From contig JAIEMJ010000001.1 in NCBI GenBank assembly GCA_019752335.1, positions 1-64,000 on the forward strand: DNA of 64,000 nucleotides, given 5' to 3'. Position 1 is the stretch's first letter; the number at the start of each line of letters is the position of its first letter. Source of the DNA: Bryobacteraceae bacterium. Its GTDB lineage: Bacteria > Acidobacteriota > Terriglobia > Bryobacterales > Bryobacteraceae. A program made the translations under genes and the position numbers. This document shows positions 1 through 7,764 of this stretch, in pieces. Under the pieces are notes generated by a model. The model did no database searches, was not told the origin of the DNA, and saw only the letters and a program-made list of their open reading frames with translations.

Positions 1-4
1 GTAG

Positions 5-52
5 GTCGGGCCCCCTGGCCCGACACCTGTAACTCGGGCCCCCTGGCCCGAC
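5..52. repeat. two copies of a short extragenic palindrome
   Basis: The 20-base palindrome gtcgggccccctggcccgac (8-bp arms, ccct loop) occurs at 5-24, and 19 of its bases recur at 34-52. It lies just upstream of the gene starting at 80. It looks like an extragenic repetitive palindrome; a terminator for a gene outside the window is also possible, although no T-run follows. Confidence 0.6.
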
Positions 53-79
53 AAAAACCAACAAACGAAAGGAACCCAC

Positions 80-760
80 ATGTCATCCGAAAAACGAATC
101 GAAGCCAACCGCCGCAACGCGCTACGCTCCACGGGTCCCAGGACCCCCGAAGGCAAAGCCCGCTCCGCGCAAAACTCCACCACCCACGGGCTCTCCAGTC
201 TCCACCGTAACCCGCTCGCCGCAGCGTGTTTCCTCCAAATGGAAGACCAGGACCAATACCTCGGTATGCTCAACCAATATCTAGCGACTTACGAGCCCCA
301 AGGCCAGCATGAGCTCGACTTACTCACCGAAGCCGTCTTTGCCAAGTTCCGCCAACAAAGGCTCTGGGCCGCCGAAGCCGCACAACTCGAAGTCGCCATC
401 GCCAAAGACGAGAAGGAATTCCGCAAAACCCTCCCCAACGCCGACCCCCGCGCCCACCTCGCCAACGGCATCGCGAAGTCCGAACAAATCCTAAAACTCT
501 ACCTTCGCTACGACGCCCAACTCAATCGCATCTACCGCAATTGCCTCAAGGATCTCCGCGACTTACAAGCCCAACGTCATATCCCGGAGCCGGAAGAAGA
601 GCCCACCCCAATCGAACCCAAATCCGAGATCGAGATCACCCCAAACGAACCCAAACCCGCCCCGGAAGAACAAGCCGCCGAAGAGAAGCGCCGCGCCTTC
701 CAGCGCCACATCAACATCAACCTCGGCCGTCCCGCCGACTGGGAACCGCCTACCCCGTAA
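80..760 (+). CDS. small unrecognised protein with a basic, Gly/Pro-rich N-terminus
   Basis: A 226-residue protein with no signal peptide or membrane segment. The N-terminus (about residues 5-40) carries a basic motif of the type RIEANRRNALRSTGPRTPEG followed by a KARS...HGL stretch. I recall this pattern at the start of many uncharacterised acidobacterial and planctomycete proteins, but no function is known to me. The middle is probably helical and charged. From about residue 170 the sequence is low-complexity (Pro/Glu-rich), ending in a basic tail. The ATG at 80 follows an aaagga ribosome-binding site. It is tail-to-tail with the ceramidase-like gene. Real gene likely; function unknown. Confidence 0.7.
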   Translation: MSSEKRIEANRRNALRSTGPRTPEGKARSAQNSTTHGLSSLHRNPLAAACFLQMEDQDQYLGMLNQYLATYEPQGQHELDLLTEAVFAKFRQQRLWAAEAAQLEVAIAKDEKEFRKTLPNADPRAHLANGIAKSEQILKLYLRYDAQLNRIYRNCLKDLRDLQAQRHIPEPEEEPTPIEPKSEIEITPNEPKPAPEEQAAEEKRRAFQRHININLGRPADWEPPTP

Positions 761-796
761 CGCTCCCCCGCCAGTGTGCCCGGCCGTGAGACGGAC

Positions 797-2176
797 TTAC
801 AACTCGTGCAGCATGGCGAGCGACTCAGCGACCACGATCTCCGCCGCGCCTTCGGCGAAGGGCGAAGTCTCCACTTCGTAGCCGCCTTCGGCGTACGCGC
901 TGCGGACGGGCAGGTAACTGAAGCCGCCGTTGGTGTAGCCGGAAAACAGGGTGTGGGGGAAGGGCGACCCTGCGGCGATGGCTTGGCCGGTTTCGGCGAA
1001 GGGCTCGCCGGGGATGGCGATGAGGGCGATGTTGCCGAGGCGCATGGCTTGGAGTTGCCAGTCGATGTGGGTGCGGCCGTGATAGAGGCGAGCGCGGTCA
1101 GCCCGCATGCCGGCTTGGGTGGCCTGCGCGGTGGCGGCGCGGATTTCGTCTTCCGTCCCATGCTGGCGTAGGTGAGCGACTTGGGCCCGCAGGCTGACGG
1201 CCTCGGCTTCGGCCTCGTCGGGGTGGGGGAACGTCTTCAACGGCAGTTGCAGATAGCGGGAGCGGACGGCGAGGAAGGGCTCGGCTGGTTCTCGCGGCAG
1301 GTCCTCAAAGAGAGCGATCGTTGCGCCGGAGGGTTGCAGGCCGGTGAACTTCGCCTCGCGGGGCAGGGTATCGAGGTTTAGAGCGACCTTCGCCGCCTCC
1401 AGGCCGAGGATGCGGCCGAGGCGGCGGTAAATGGCGAGGTCGCCGGTGAAGCCGAGGCGCGGGCCGATATCGCCGGTGGCGCCTTGCAGGAAGAGGCACA
1501 CGCCGCCCAGTTGTTCTTCCACGACGCGCTTGCACATGCCGGGATAGTCGGGCGTGGCGAATTGGGTTTGCCAGCCCATCGTGGTGGGGTGGCAGGCGTA
1601 GTGGACCAGCGTGGCGACGGGTTGTTCGTCGAGGCCGTCCAGGCGGACGACGCGGACGGTGCGGTCGACGGGGCCATCGGGATTGCGCCCGACGACGATC
1701 TGGCCGTCGGCGGTGCGCTGGCGGCGATTGATGTTGATGTCGCACGCACCGGCACCGGCCGCAACGCGGACGGGGCGCAGGTTCTGCTGCGCCTGCCAGA
1801 CGGCGCCCGCGATTCGCAGGGGCAGGCCTTCCAGATACTCGAGGATCATGTCGCGGCCTTCGGTGATGACGGGGATGCGGAAGGTGTTGGGGCCGGAGTG
1901 CGTGTGCGTGCAGGAGAAGCGGATGTGAGAGAGCGGGAGGCCGGTGAGGGTGGCGATGGCGGTGAGGATGGTTTGGGTCCACTCCGGGCTAAAGCCGATG
2001 GAGTCCACGTCGACGATGGCGACAGATTGCTGGCCATCGGCGAGGACGAGGGCGGTGGCGTAGAAGGGTAGGTCAGCGCCGAGTCCGCGTTGGTGGGTCT
2101 GCGCGCCCCAGCCACCTTGGGGAGTGCCAGGGGCGGGGGTGATGTCGGTGCGGCCAGTGCCGGCGAGGAGTGCCAT
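797..2176 (-). CDS. neutral/alkaline non-lysosomal ceramidase-like hydrolase
   Basis: A 459-residue protein resembling the N-terminal catalytic domain of neutral ceramidases. It starts with AGTGRTDITPAPGTPQGGW, typical of that family, and has the metal-binding style motifs SCTHTHSGP (about residues 89-97) and YACHPTTMG (about 193-201). Family members cleave amide-linked lipids, but bacterial homologues annotated this way are mostly uncharacterised and often sit with sugar or cell-wall genes. No signal peptide is apparent. It is the last gene of a leftward set; the start codon lies 4 bp after the MFS stop. The C-terminal Ig-like domain of true ceramidases seems absent, so the substrate is open. 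Confidence 0.8.
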   Translation of the reverse strand: MALLAGTGRTDITPAPGTPQGGWGAQTHQRGLGADLPFYATALVLADGQQSVAIVDVDSIGFSPEWTQTILTAIATLTGLPLSHIRFSCTHTHSGPNTFRIPVITEGRDMILEYLEGLPLRIAGAVWQAQQNLRPVRVAAGAGACDININRRQRTADGQIVVGRNPDGPVDRTVRVVRLDGLDEQPVATLVHYACHPTTMGWQTQFATPDYPGMCKRVVEEQLGGVCLFLQGATGDIGPRLGFTGDLAIYRRLGRILGLEAAKVALNLDTLPREAKFTGLQPSGATIALFEDLPREPAEPFLAVRSRYLQLPLKTFPHPDEAEAEAVSLRAQVAHLRQHGTEDEIRAATAQATQAGMRADRARLYHGRTHIDWQLQAMRLGNIALIAIPGEPFAETGQAIAAGSPFPHTLFSGYTNGGFSYLPVRSAYAEGGYEVETSPFAEGAAEIVVAESLAMLHEL

Positions 2177-2180
2177 GGGC

Positions 2181-3362
2181 TTATTCTAAGCGTCTTTCTG
2201 GCAACCAGAGCCACAGCGCGGCGACTCCGAAGGGCTGCAAGAGCACGAGGACCAGGAAGACGACGAGGTAATTGCCGGAGGCGCTGTAGTAGCCCACCAG
2301 CGTATTGAACAAAATGCCGCCGAGTGCGCCGGCGGAGCCGGCGAGGCCATGTACGGTGGCGACCTCGCCCGGGGCGAAACCGTCCGCGGGGACGGCGTGC
2401 ATATTCGCGGCCCAGATGCCGACGCCGAAGGTGCAGAGGCTAACCGAGAGCAGCACGCCGAGCGTGCCGGAGGCGGCTTGCAACGCCGAGCCCGTCAGCA
2501 CGAACAGCGGAGCAACGCTCATCATGAGCTTGCGCGCCTGAAGCGGCCGCCGGCCCTGCTCTACGAACTTGCCGGAGATGTAACCGCCGGCCAGGGCGCC
2601 GAGGTCGTTCCAGAGAAACGGAATCCAAGCGAGCGCGCCCACTTGGGTGAGCGTGAAGCCCTTCGAGGTCATGAGGTATTCGGGCAGCCAGAAGAGGAAG
2701 AAGTATCCAGTGGTATCGCCGAAGAAGCGTGTGGCGACGTAGGCGAGCGCGCCGGGCTCGCGAAGCAGGGCCAGTCGCAGCGGTGCGCGTGCGACGGCGG
2801 GTTGCTCGCGCGTCGCGAGCCACCAGAGGGGTAACCAAAGCAGCCCCGCGAGGCCGGCGAGTAGGAACGCGCTGCGCCAGCCATAGTGCAGACTGAGCCA
2901 GACGACGAGGGGCGGGGCGATGACACTGCCGAGCCCGGCGCCGCTGGTGAAGATTCCCGCCGCGAGGCTGCGCTGGGCGGGGGCGAAACGTTCGGAGACG
3001 GTCTTCACCGCGCCCGTCCAACCGCCGGGCTCAAACACGCCAAGCAGGAAACGGTAAGCGGCGAGGCTATAGAAGCCAATGATCGCCGCATGCAGCATGC
3101 AGGCCAAGGACCAGAGGCCGACGAAGAGGCCGAGTCCGCGGCGGGAACCGAGGCGGTCCAGCAGGATGCCGGAACCCACATACATCACGCCGTAAGCGAG
3201 CAGGAAGGCGTTTACGGCCATGGCGTAATTCATGGACGTGAGTTGGAACTCGGCGCGAATTACGGGACTGAGCAGCGAGAGCACGACACGGTCCAGGTAG
3301 TTCAGCAGGATCATGCTGAACAGTAAGAGCGCGATGAACCACTGCGGGCGCGTGAAGGTCAT
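2181..3362 (-). CDS. MFS transporter, hexuronate/galactonate (ACS) type
   Basis: A 393-residue polytopic membrane protein with about 12 predicted hydrophobic helices. The N-terminal motif LNYLDRVVLSLLSPVIRAEF is typical of the anion:cation symporter group of the major facilitator superfamily (ExuT, GudP and D-galactonate carriers). The conserved loop after helix 2 reads GILLDRLGSRRGL. It probably imports an organic acid or sugar acid. It is directly abutted by the ATP-grasp gene (stop ends where this ATG begins) and followed 4 bp later by the ceramidase-like gene, suggesting one transcript. The transported compound cannot be told from sequence. Confidence 0.85.
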   Translation of the reverse strand: MTFTRPQWFIALLLFSMILLNYLDRVVLSLLSPVIRAEFQLTSMNYAMAVNAFLLAYGVMYVGSGILLDRLGSRRGLGLFVGLWSLACMLHAAIIGFYSLAAYRFLLGVFEPGGWTGAVKTVSERFAPAQRSLAAGIFTSGAGLGSVIAPPLVVWLSLHYGWRSAFLLAGLAGLLWLPLWWLATREQPAVARAPLRLALLREPGALAYVATRFFGDTTGYFFLFWLPEYLMTSKGFTLTQVGALAWIPFLWNDLGALAGGYISGKFVEQGRRPLQARKLMMSVAPLFVLTGSALQAASGTLGVLLSVSLCTFGVGIWAANMHAVPADGFAPGEVATVHGLAGSAGALGGILFNTLVGYYSASGNYLVVFLVLVLLQPFGVAALWLWLPERRLE

Positions 3363-4277
3363 TTACATCTGGGTTAGTAAGTAGTCGACGACGCGCTCGA
3401 ACGGGTCAAACCCGAACGCCTGGCCAATCGGCGCGCGTAAGTTGGAATTGGCGTTGATGTCGTAGAAGATGCGGCGGCCATCGGCGGCTTCGAGATACTC
3501 GATTCCCGCGACGTCGAGTTTCCCGGCCGCGACAATGCGTTCGCCCTGGGCGACCGCGTCGGCGGGAATTTCGGGATAGGGATAGAATTCGACGGGCTTG
3601 ATGATGGCGCAGGCGGACTCCGCGCCGTCGGCGGGATGGCAGACTTCGGACGGGCAGAGGTTAAAAGCGCCATGCGAGACGACGCGCATGGCATAGAGTA
3701 ACTTGCCGCCGAGAAATTCCATGCGCACGATGCCTTGCGCGGGGTCAACGGGGAAATATTCCTGGAGGAGCAGTAAGTGATCGGGTAGCCAGGTATCTTC
3801 CGGCAAGCGGGTTAGTTCCTCGGGCGAATTCAGCAGAAACATACGGGCGCCGCTGCCGCCTTGCTCCGGCTTCACTAAGGCGGGCCAACCGCCTTTCCAT
3901 TGCGCCAGCGCCGTCTCCGGATCGTTGAAGGCGAGCGAGCGCGGATAGCCGATGCCCAATTGATGTAACAAGGCGATCTGCGCCGACTTACTCAATTCCA
4001 GGGAAAAAGCCGCCGAGCCATTCAATACCTTTGCGCCGCCGATTTCGAGCGAGCGCAGCAAGGCCAGACACAAAGGAACCGCGCGGGTGTTGCCGCGCAC
4101 GTAGGCGCTAGGGCTGGCCTGGTTGAAATAGAGCGGCGTTTGGGGAACTGATGTGGGATCGAAAGCAGCTTTTTTGAGGTCGTAAGTGGCGTAAGCGATG
4201 CCGCGTCTTTCGAGGGCGTCGAACAAGGGCTTCTGCCATTCGGGATGCTCGTGAATGATGGTGAGTTTGGGGGGCAT
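3363..4277 (-). CDS. ATP-grasp (RimK-like) ligase
   Basis: A 304-residue ATP-grasp enzyme. The core shows the nucleotide-binding lysine region WPALVKPEQGGSGARMF (about residues 130-146), a second element LLLLQEYFP, and a metal-binding segment FYDINANSNLRAPIG (about 269-283) with the Asp and Asn ligands of the fold. Such enzymes join a carboxylate to an amine or thiol through an acylphosphate; RimK relatives add amino acids to proteins or small molecules. It lies between the CBM9-like and MFS genes with no gap, so it probably acts in the same pathway, but the substrate is unknown. Confidence 0.8.
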   Translation of the reverse strand: MPPKLTIIHEHPEWQKPLFDALERRGIAYATYDLKKAAFDPTSVPQTPLYFNQASPSAYVRGNTRAVPLCLALLRSLEIGGAKVLNGSAAFSLELSKSAQIALLHQLGIGYPRSLAFNDPETALAQWKGGWPALVKPEQGGSGARMFLLNSPEELTRLPEDTWLPDHLLLLQEYFPVDPAQGIVRMEFLGGKLLYAMRVVSHGAFNLCPSEVCHPADGAESACAIIKPVEFYPYPEIPADAVAQGERIVAAGKLDVAGIEYLEAADGRRIFYDINANSNLRAPIGQAFGFDPFERVVDYLLTQM

Positions 4278-4278
4278 G

Positions 4279-4959
4279 TTACTTCTTCAGGCGCAGACGG
4301 CCAAAGGCGGCGGGCGTGTGGAAAGAAGGCGACTGGACGGCTTGCCAGGTAATGTACTTACGCGGGTCCGGTCCGCCTTCGATGCGGTAGAGATTCAAGC
4401 GAAATTCCTGGCTCGCGACGGGAGGCTGGGGGGCAATCGAGGCCCAGGGTATTTTCATCAGGCAGTGCCAGGTCTTGTTCTTTTCGTCGATCTGCGTCTT
4501 GAAGGTGAAGTTCGAATTCCACTCCCAGGAGGCGATATTGGGCTTGGACTTGTCGATGTCCAGATCCACCCATTCGCCGCGCGGGGAGACTTCGAACTCC
4601 TTATAGAGATTCGTGCGCTCTAGCTCGTGCCCGATAAAGACTTCTACGACGTCGAAGTCCCAGAGGCCAACCGTCTCGCGGTCTAACTGCGGCGTGGGGC
4701 GGAGGTACATGCTTTCGTATTTGGCGGTGAAGAGGAAGTAGAGGTCGGTGCTGGTCCAAAGGCTGCGAATCTCGGTGCGCGCTTCGGGCAGGGGTTTACC
4801 GAAGCGATCCTGCGCGGCAACGACGAGGGGGGCTTTGCGCCAGGCGGAGAGGGCCGGGTTGGGGTCCAGGCTGGGCGCGGATTTGGTGAAGCGGCTTTCG
4901 AGGAGGCCGTCGGCGGCGAACAGGGGCAGAGCGAGGAGGAGCGAGAGGAGCGTACGCAT
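4279..4959 (-). CDS. secreted CBM9-like (DOMON-type) carbohydrate-binding protein
   Basis: A 226-residue protein with a short signal peptide (residues 1-16, cleavage after LPLFAAD). The rest is a single beta-sandwich resembling family 9 carbohydrate-binding modules: LWTSTDLYFLFTAKYES, then WDFDVVEVFIGHE, FEVSPRGEWVD and MKIPWASI. These modules bind sugars or haem-like ligands in the periplasm. It is the first gene of the leftward four-gene set, 1 bp before the ATP-grasp ATG. The divergent EF-hand gene starts 96 bp away, so that gap should hold promoters for both directions. Confidence 0.75.
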   Translation of the reverse strand: MRTLLSLLLALPLFAADGLLESRFTKSAPSLDPNPALSAWRKAPLVVAAQDRFGKPLPEARTEIRSLWTSTDLYFLFTAKYESMYLRPTPQLDRETVGLWDFDVVEVFIGHELERTNLYKEFEVSPRGEWVDLDIDKSKPNIASWEWNSNFTFKTQIDEKNKTWHCLMKIPWASIAPQPPVASQEFRLNLYRIEGGPDPRKYITWQAVQSPSFHTPAAFGRLRLKK

Positions 4960-5055
4960 TCCTCGTCAATATATCGTGAATCACCCCGTGTTAAGCCTTC
5001 GTTAAGCTTACGGGCGAAGGGGAAACCTTTTGGGGCGGATGGCGTAACCTTAGTT

Positions 5056-5829
5056 GTGCGAAAACGATATCTGAGTTTGGCGTTGGTGATCGGCGGGTCA
5101 TTGTGGGCCCAGCCGGGTGGCGGTCGAGGCCCAGGGCGGCCGAGTCCGCTGGTGACGGCGCTCGACGCGGATCGCGACGGGACGGTGTCGGCGTCGGAGA
5201 TCGCCGCGGCGGCGGCGGCCTTGCGAACGCTCGACAAGAACGGCGACGGCGTGGTGGCGATTGAAGAAGTGATGCCGCCCCGGCCGCCGCAGGAGCAGAG
5301 CGGCGCGATTGCTCCGGAGTTGGTGGAGACGCTGTTTTCCTTCGATGAGAACAAGGACGGCAAGCTGGCCAAGACCGAAGTGCCGGAGCGCATGCAAGGC
5401 ATCTTCGCCCGTGCGGATGCGAACCACGATGGCTTTCTGACGCGCGACGAATTGACGAAGGTGACGGTAGCGCAGGATCGCCGGGCCGGCGGGCCGCCGC
5501 AGGACTTAGTGTTTCGGGCGCTGGATCTGGATCACGACAACGTGCTGTCGGCCGTGGAGATCGACGCGGCACCGAAGTCGTTGCGGTCGCTCGATAAAGA
5601 CGGCGACGGGGCTTTGCAAGCGCAGGAGATGCGGCCGATGCGGGGGCCGGGCGGCAATCCCGAGGAGATGATCAAGCATCTTTTCGAGGAGAACGACGCC
5701 AATCATGATGGCCAGCTTTCGAAGACGGAAATGCCGGAGCGGATGCGCGAGATGTTTGGTCGCCTCGACGAAAATAAGGATGGTTTGGTGAGCAAAGAAG
5801 AACTGACGAAGGGGATGCGCCGTCCATGA
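5056..5829 (+). CDS. secreted EF-hand calcium-binding protein
   Basis: A 257-residue protein with a signal peptide (about 1-18, GGSLWAQ). I count eight EF-hand-type loops: DADRDGTVSASE (from residue 37), DKNGDGVVAIEE (60), DENKDGKLAKTE (97), DANHDGFLTRDE, DLDHDNVLSAVE, DKDGDGALQAQE, DANHDGQLSKTE and DENKDGLVSKEE. The fifth has Asn where Gly is usual. The start is GTG. The stop overlaps the next gene's ATG (ATGA at 5826-5829), so it is translationally coupled to the ApbE-DUF2271 gene. It probably acts in the periplasm as a calcium-dependent partner; the specific role is inference. Confidence 0.85.
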   Translation: MRKRYLSLALVIGGSLWAQPGGGRGPGRPSPLVTALDADRDGTVSASEIAAAAAALRTLDKNGDGVVAIEEVMPPRPPQEQSGAIAPELVETLFSFDENKDGKLAKTEVPERMQGIFARADANHDGFLTRDELTKVTVAQDRRAGGPPQDLVFRALDLDHDNVLSAVEIDAAPKSLRSLDKDGDGALQAQEMRPMRGPGGNPEEMIKHLFEENDANHDGQLSKTEMPERMREMFGRLDENKDGLVSKEELTKGMRRP

Positions 5830-7175
5830 TGCGACGCCGGGATTTATTCTTAACCGCGGCCGGAGTGATCGCTCTGCCGCCAGCCGCGCGAGCGGCCGTG
5901 TTCCTACACGAGAACGTGTTGGGCACGTCGCTCGAGATGCGGTTCGCTTCGGCGACGCCCGCCTTGGCGGAACAGGCCGCGCTCGCCGAGATCGACCGTT
6001 TGGCGGCGCTGCTGAGCTCCTACGATCCATCCAGCGAAGTGAGCCGTTGGGCGGCGACGCGGAACGTCGCCGTGCCAGTGTCGGCGGAATTGGGCGAAGT
6101 GCTGGGCCTCTACGATCATTGGCGGGAACGCACGGGCGGCGCTTTGAGTGCGGCGTTCGGCGCGGGCGAGGCAGCGGGCGAAAGGCATTGGCGGCTGGGC
6201 GCGGGCACAGCGACGCACCTGACGGACGCGCCGCTGGTGCTAAACAGCTTCACCAAGAGCTATATCTTGAGTCGCGCGGCGGATGCTGCGATGGCGCATG
6301 CCGAAGGCGCGCTGGTGAATATCGGCGGCGACCTGGTGGTGCGCGGCAACCTGCGGGAGACGGTGCGGATCGCCAATCCGGCGGACGACACGGAGAACTC
6401 CACACCGCTCGCGACCATCCGGGCCCAGAACCTGGCGGTGGCGACGTCCGGCACGTCGCGCCGGGGCGCGCATATTGTAGATCCGCGCACGGGCTTGCGG
6501 CCGACGCACGTGGCGAGCGCCACGGTGGTCGCCGAACGGGCCACCGATGCCGGCGCCTTGGCGACGGCCTTCACCGTGTTGCCGGTGCGCGAAAGCCAGG
6601 CGCTGGCGTCGCGGATGCCGGGCGTCGAGTACTTGCTGGCGCGCGCTGATGGGGGCATCGTGCAGAGCGCGGGCTGGCGCCGCTTGCTGCTGGCTCCGTC
6701 CGCGGCGCAGGCGCCGGCACCGTTCGAGGTGATCGTGAATCTCGAACTCGCGCGCATCGAAGGCCAGCGCTATCGACGGCCTTATGTCGCTGTCTGGGTG
6801 GAAGACAAGGACCGTTTTCCGGTCCGCACGGTGGCTCTGTGGCTCGAGAAGGACCGTTGGCTGCCGGAGCTCAAGGGCTGGTACCGCGATGATCGTTTGC
6901 GGCTGCTCGCCGAGGGCAATGAGATCGTCACTACGGTGTCAAGCGCCACGCGACCGCCGGGCAAGTACACGCTGAAGTGGGACGGCAAGGATGCCAAAGG
7001 CGCGCTGGTGAAGCCCGGCAAGTACACCATCTGCGTGGAAGCTTCGCGCGAACACGGCAGCTACCAGATCCTGCGCCAGGAGATCGACTTGGCCGGCGCC
7101 GCGAAACAATTCCCCTTAACAGGCGGGACCGAGATTGCATCAGCCAGCATCGACTTCCACCGCAACGCCCGCTAA
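5826..7175 (+). CDS. ApbE-like FMN transferase fused to DUF2271
   Basis: A 449-residue two-domain protein. Residues 1-23 form a Tat-like signal (RRRDLFL motif). Residues about 24-290 match the ApbE FAD:protein FMN transferase fold: NIGGDLVVRG, TSGTSRRGAHIVDPRTG and TDAGALATAF. Residues about 305-445 match DUF2271 (YVAVWVEDKDRFPVRTVALW, then WDGKDAKG and KPGKYTICVEASRE). ApbE enzymes attach FMN to Thr/Ser of exported redox proteins, and DUF2271 occurs with ApbE and PepSY proteins in flavinylation clusters. The usual Gly-Ile-Ala-Lys-Gly-Tyr segment is SFTKSY here, so two glycines are lost and activity may be altered. It overlaps both neighbours, supporting one operon. Confidence 0.85.
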   Translation: MMRRRDLFLTAAGVIALPPAARAAVFLHENVLGTSLEMRFASATPALAEQAALAEIDRLAALLSSYDPSSEVSRWAATRNVAVPVSAELGEVLGLYDHWRERTGGALSAAFGAGEAAGERHWRLGAGTATHLTDAPLVLNSFTKSYILSRAADAAMAHAEGALVNIGGDLVVRGNLRETVRIANPADDTENSTPLATIRAQNLAVATSGTSRRGAHIVDPRTGLRPTHVASATVVAERATDAGALATAFTVLPVRESQALASRMPGVEYLLARADGGIVQSAGWRRLLLAPSAAQAPAPFEVIVNLELARIEGQRYRRPYVAVWVEDKDRFPVRTVALWLEKDRWLPELKGWYRDDRLRLLAEGNEIVTTVSSATRPPGKYTLKWDGKDAKGALVKPGKYTICVEASREHGSYQILRQEIDLAGAAKQFPLTGGTEIASASIDFHRNAR

Positions 7176-7764
7176 ACGAGTACCGGCCTGGAAGCGGGCC
7201 TTGGCTGCGTGGTCGCGTTGGCTGCACATTTATCTCTCGATGCTCAGCTTCGGCGTGCTGCTCTTCTTCGCCGTCACCGGCATCACGCTGAATCACACGG
7301 ACTGGTTTACGTCGGCGCAACGGACCGTGCAGGTGAAGGGGAAGCTGAATCCGGCTTGGGTAAAGAGTACCGTGGCGAAGCTCGAAGTGGTGGAGCATCT
7401 GCGCCGGGCGCATCGCGTGTCCGGGGCATTGAGCGACTTTCGGATTGAGGACGCGCAGTGTTCGGTGTCGTTCAAGGGTCCGGCTTACACGGCCGACGTC
7501 TTTCTGGATCGCGCCACGGGCGCCTATGATTTAACCGAAACGCGCATGGGCTTCATCGCCCTGTTGAATGACCTTCACAAAGGCCGCGACTCCGGCCGTG
7601 CCTGGGCTTGGGTGATTGACCTTTCCGCGCTGCTGATGACGCTGGTGTCGCTGTCGGGCCTGGTGCTGATCTTCTACTTGCAGAAGCGGCTCTTGAGCGG
7701 CCTGGTGACGCTGGGCGGCGGGGCGCTCGCTTGTTACTTGGCCTATTGGTACTGGGTGCCGTAG
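7135..7764 (+). CDS. PepSY-associated membrane protein
   Basis: A 209-residue membrane protein. A first helix (about residues 28-52, LHIYLSMLSFGVLLFFAVTG) carries the typical PepSY-associated motif ending in GITLNHTDW. A periplasmic PepSY-like region follows (about 60-145), then GFIALLNDLHKGRDSG and two more helices (about 158-205). Such proteins (PiuB/FhuF-like reductases, DUF2271/DUF4198 partners) are thought to pass electrons across the membrane. It starts at a TTG inside the end of the ApbE gene (41-bp overlap). Its 3' end overlaps the convergent LanC-like gene by 22 bp. The TTG start is the least certain part. Confidence 0.8.
   Translation: MHQPASTSTATPAKRVPAWKRALAAWSRWLHIYLSMLSFGVLLFFAVTGITLNHTDWFTSAQRTVQVKGKLNPAWVKSTVAKLEVVEHLRRAHRVSGALSDFRIEDAQCSVSFKGPAYTADVFLDRATGAYDLTETRMGFIALLNDLHKGRDSGRAWAWVIDLSALLMTLVSLSGLVLIFYLQKRLLSGLVTLGGGALACYLAYWYWVP

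Noticed and set aside
7504..7530. DRATGAY in the PepSY protein as an FMN attachment site
   Set aside because: It resembles the flavinylation pattern (S/T-G-A) but ends in Tyr instead of Thr/Ser, and D-x-x-TG is a normal PepSY-domain motif.
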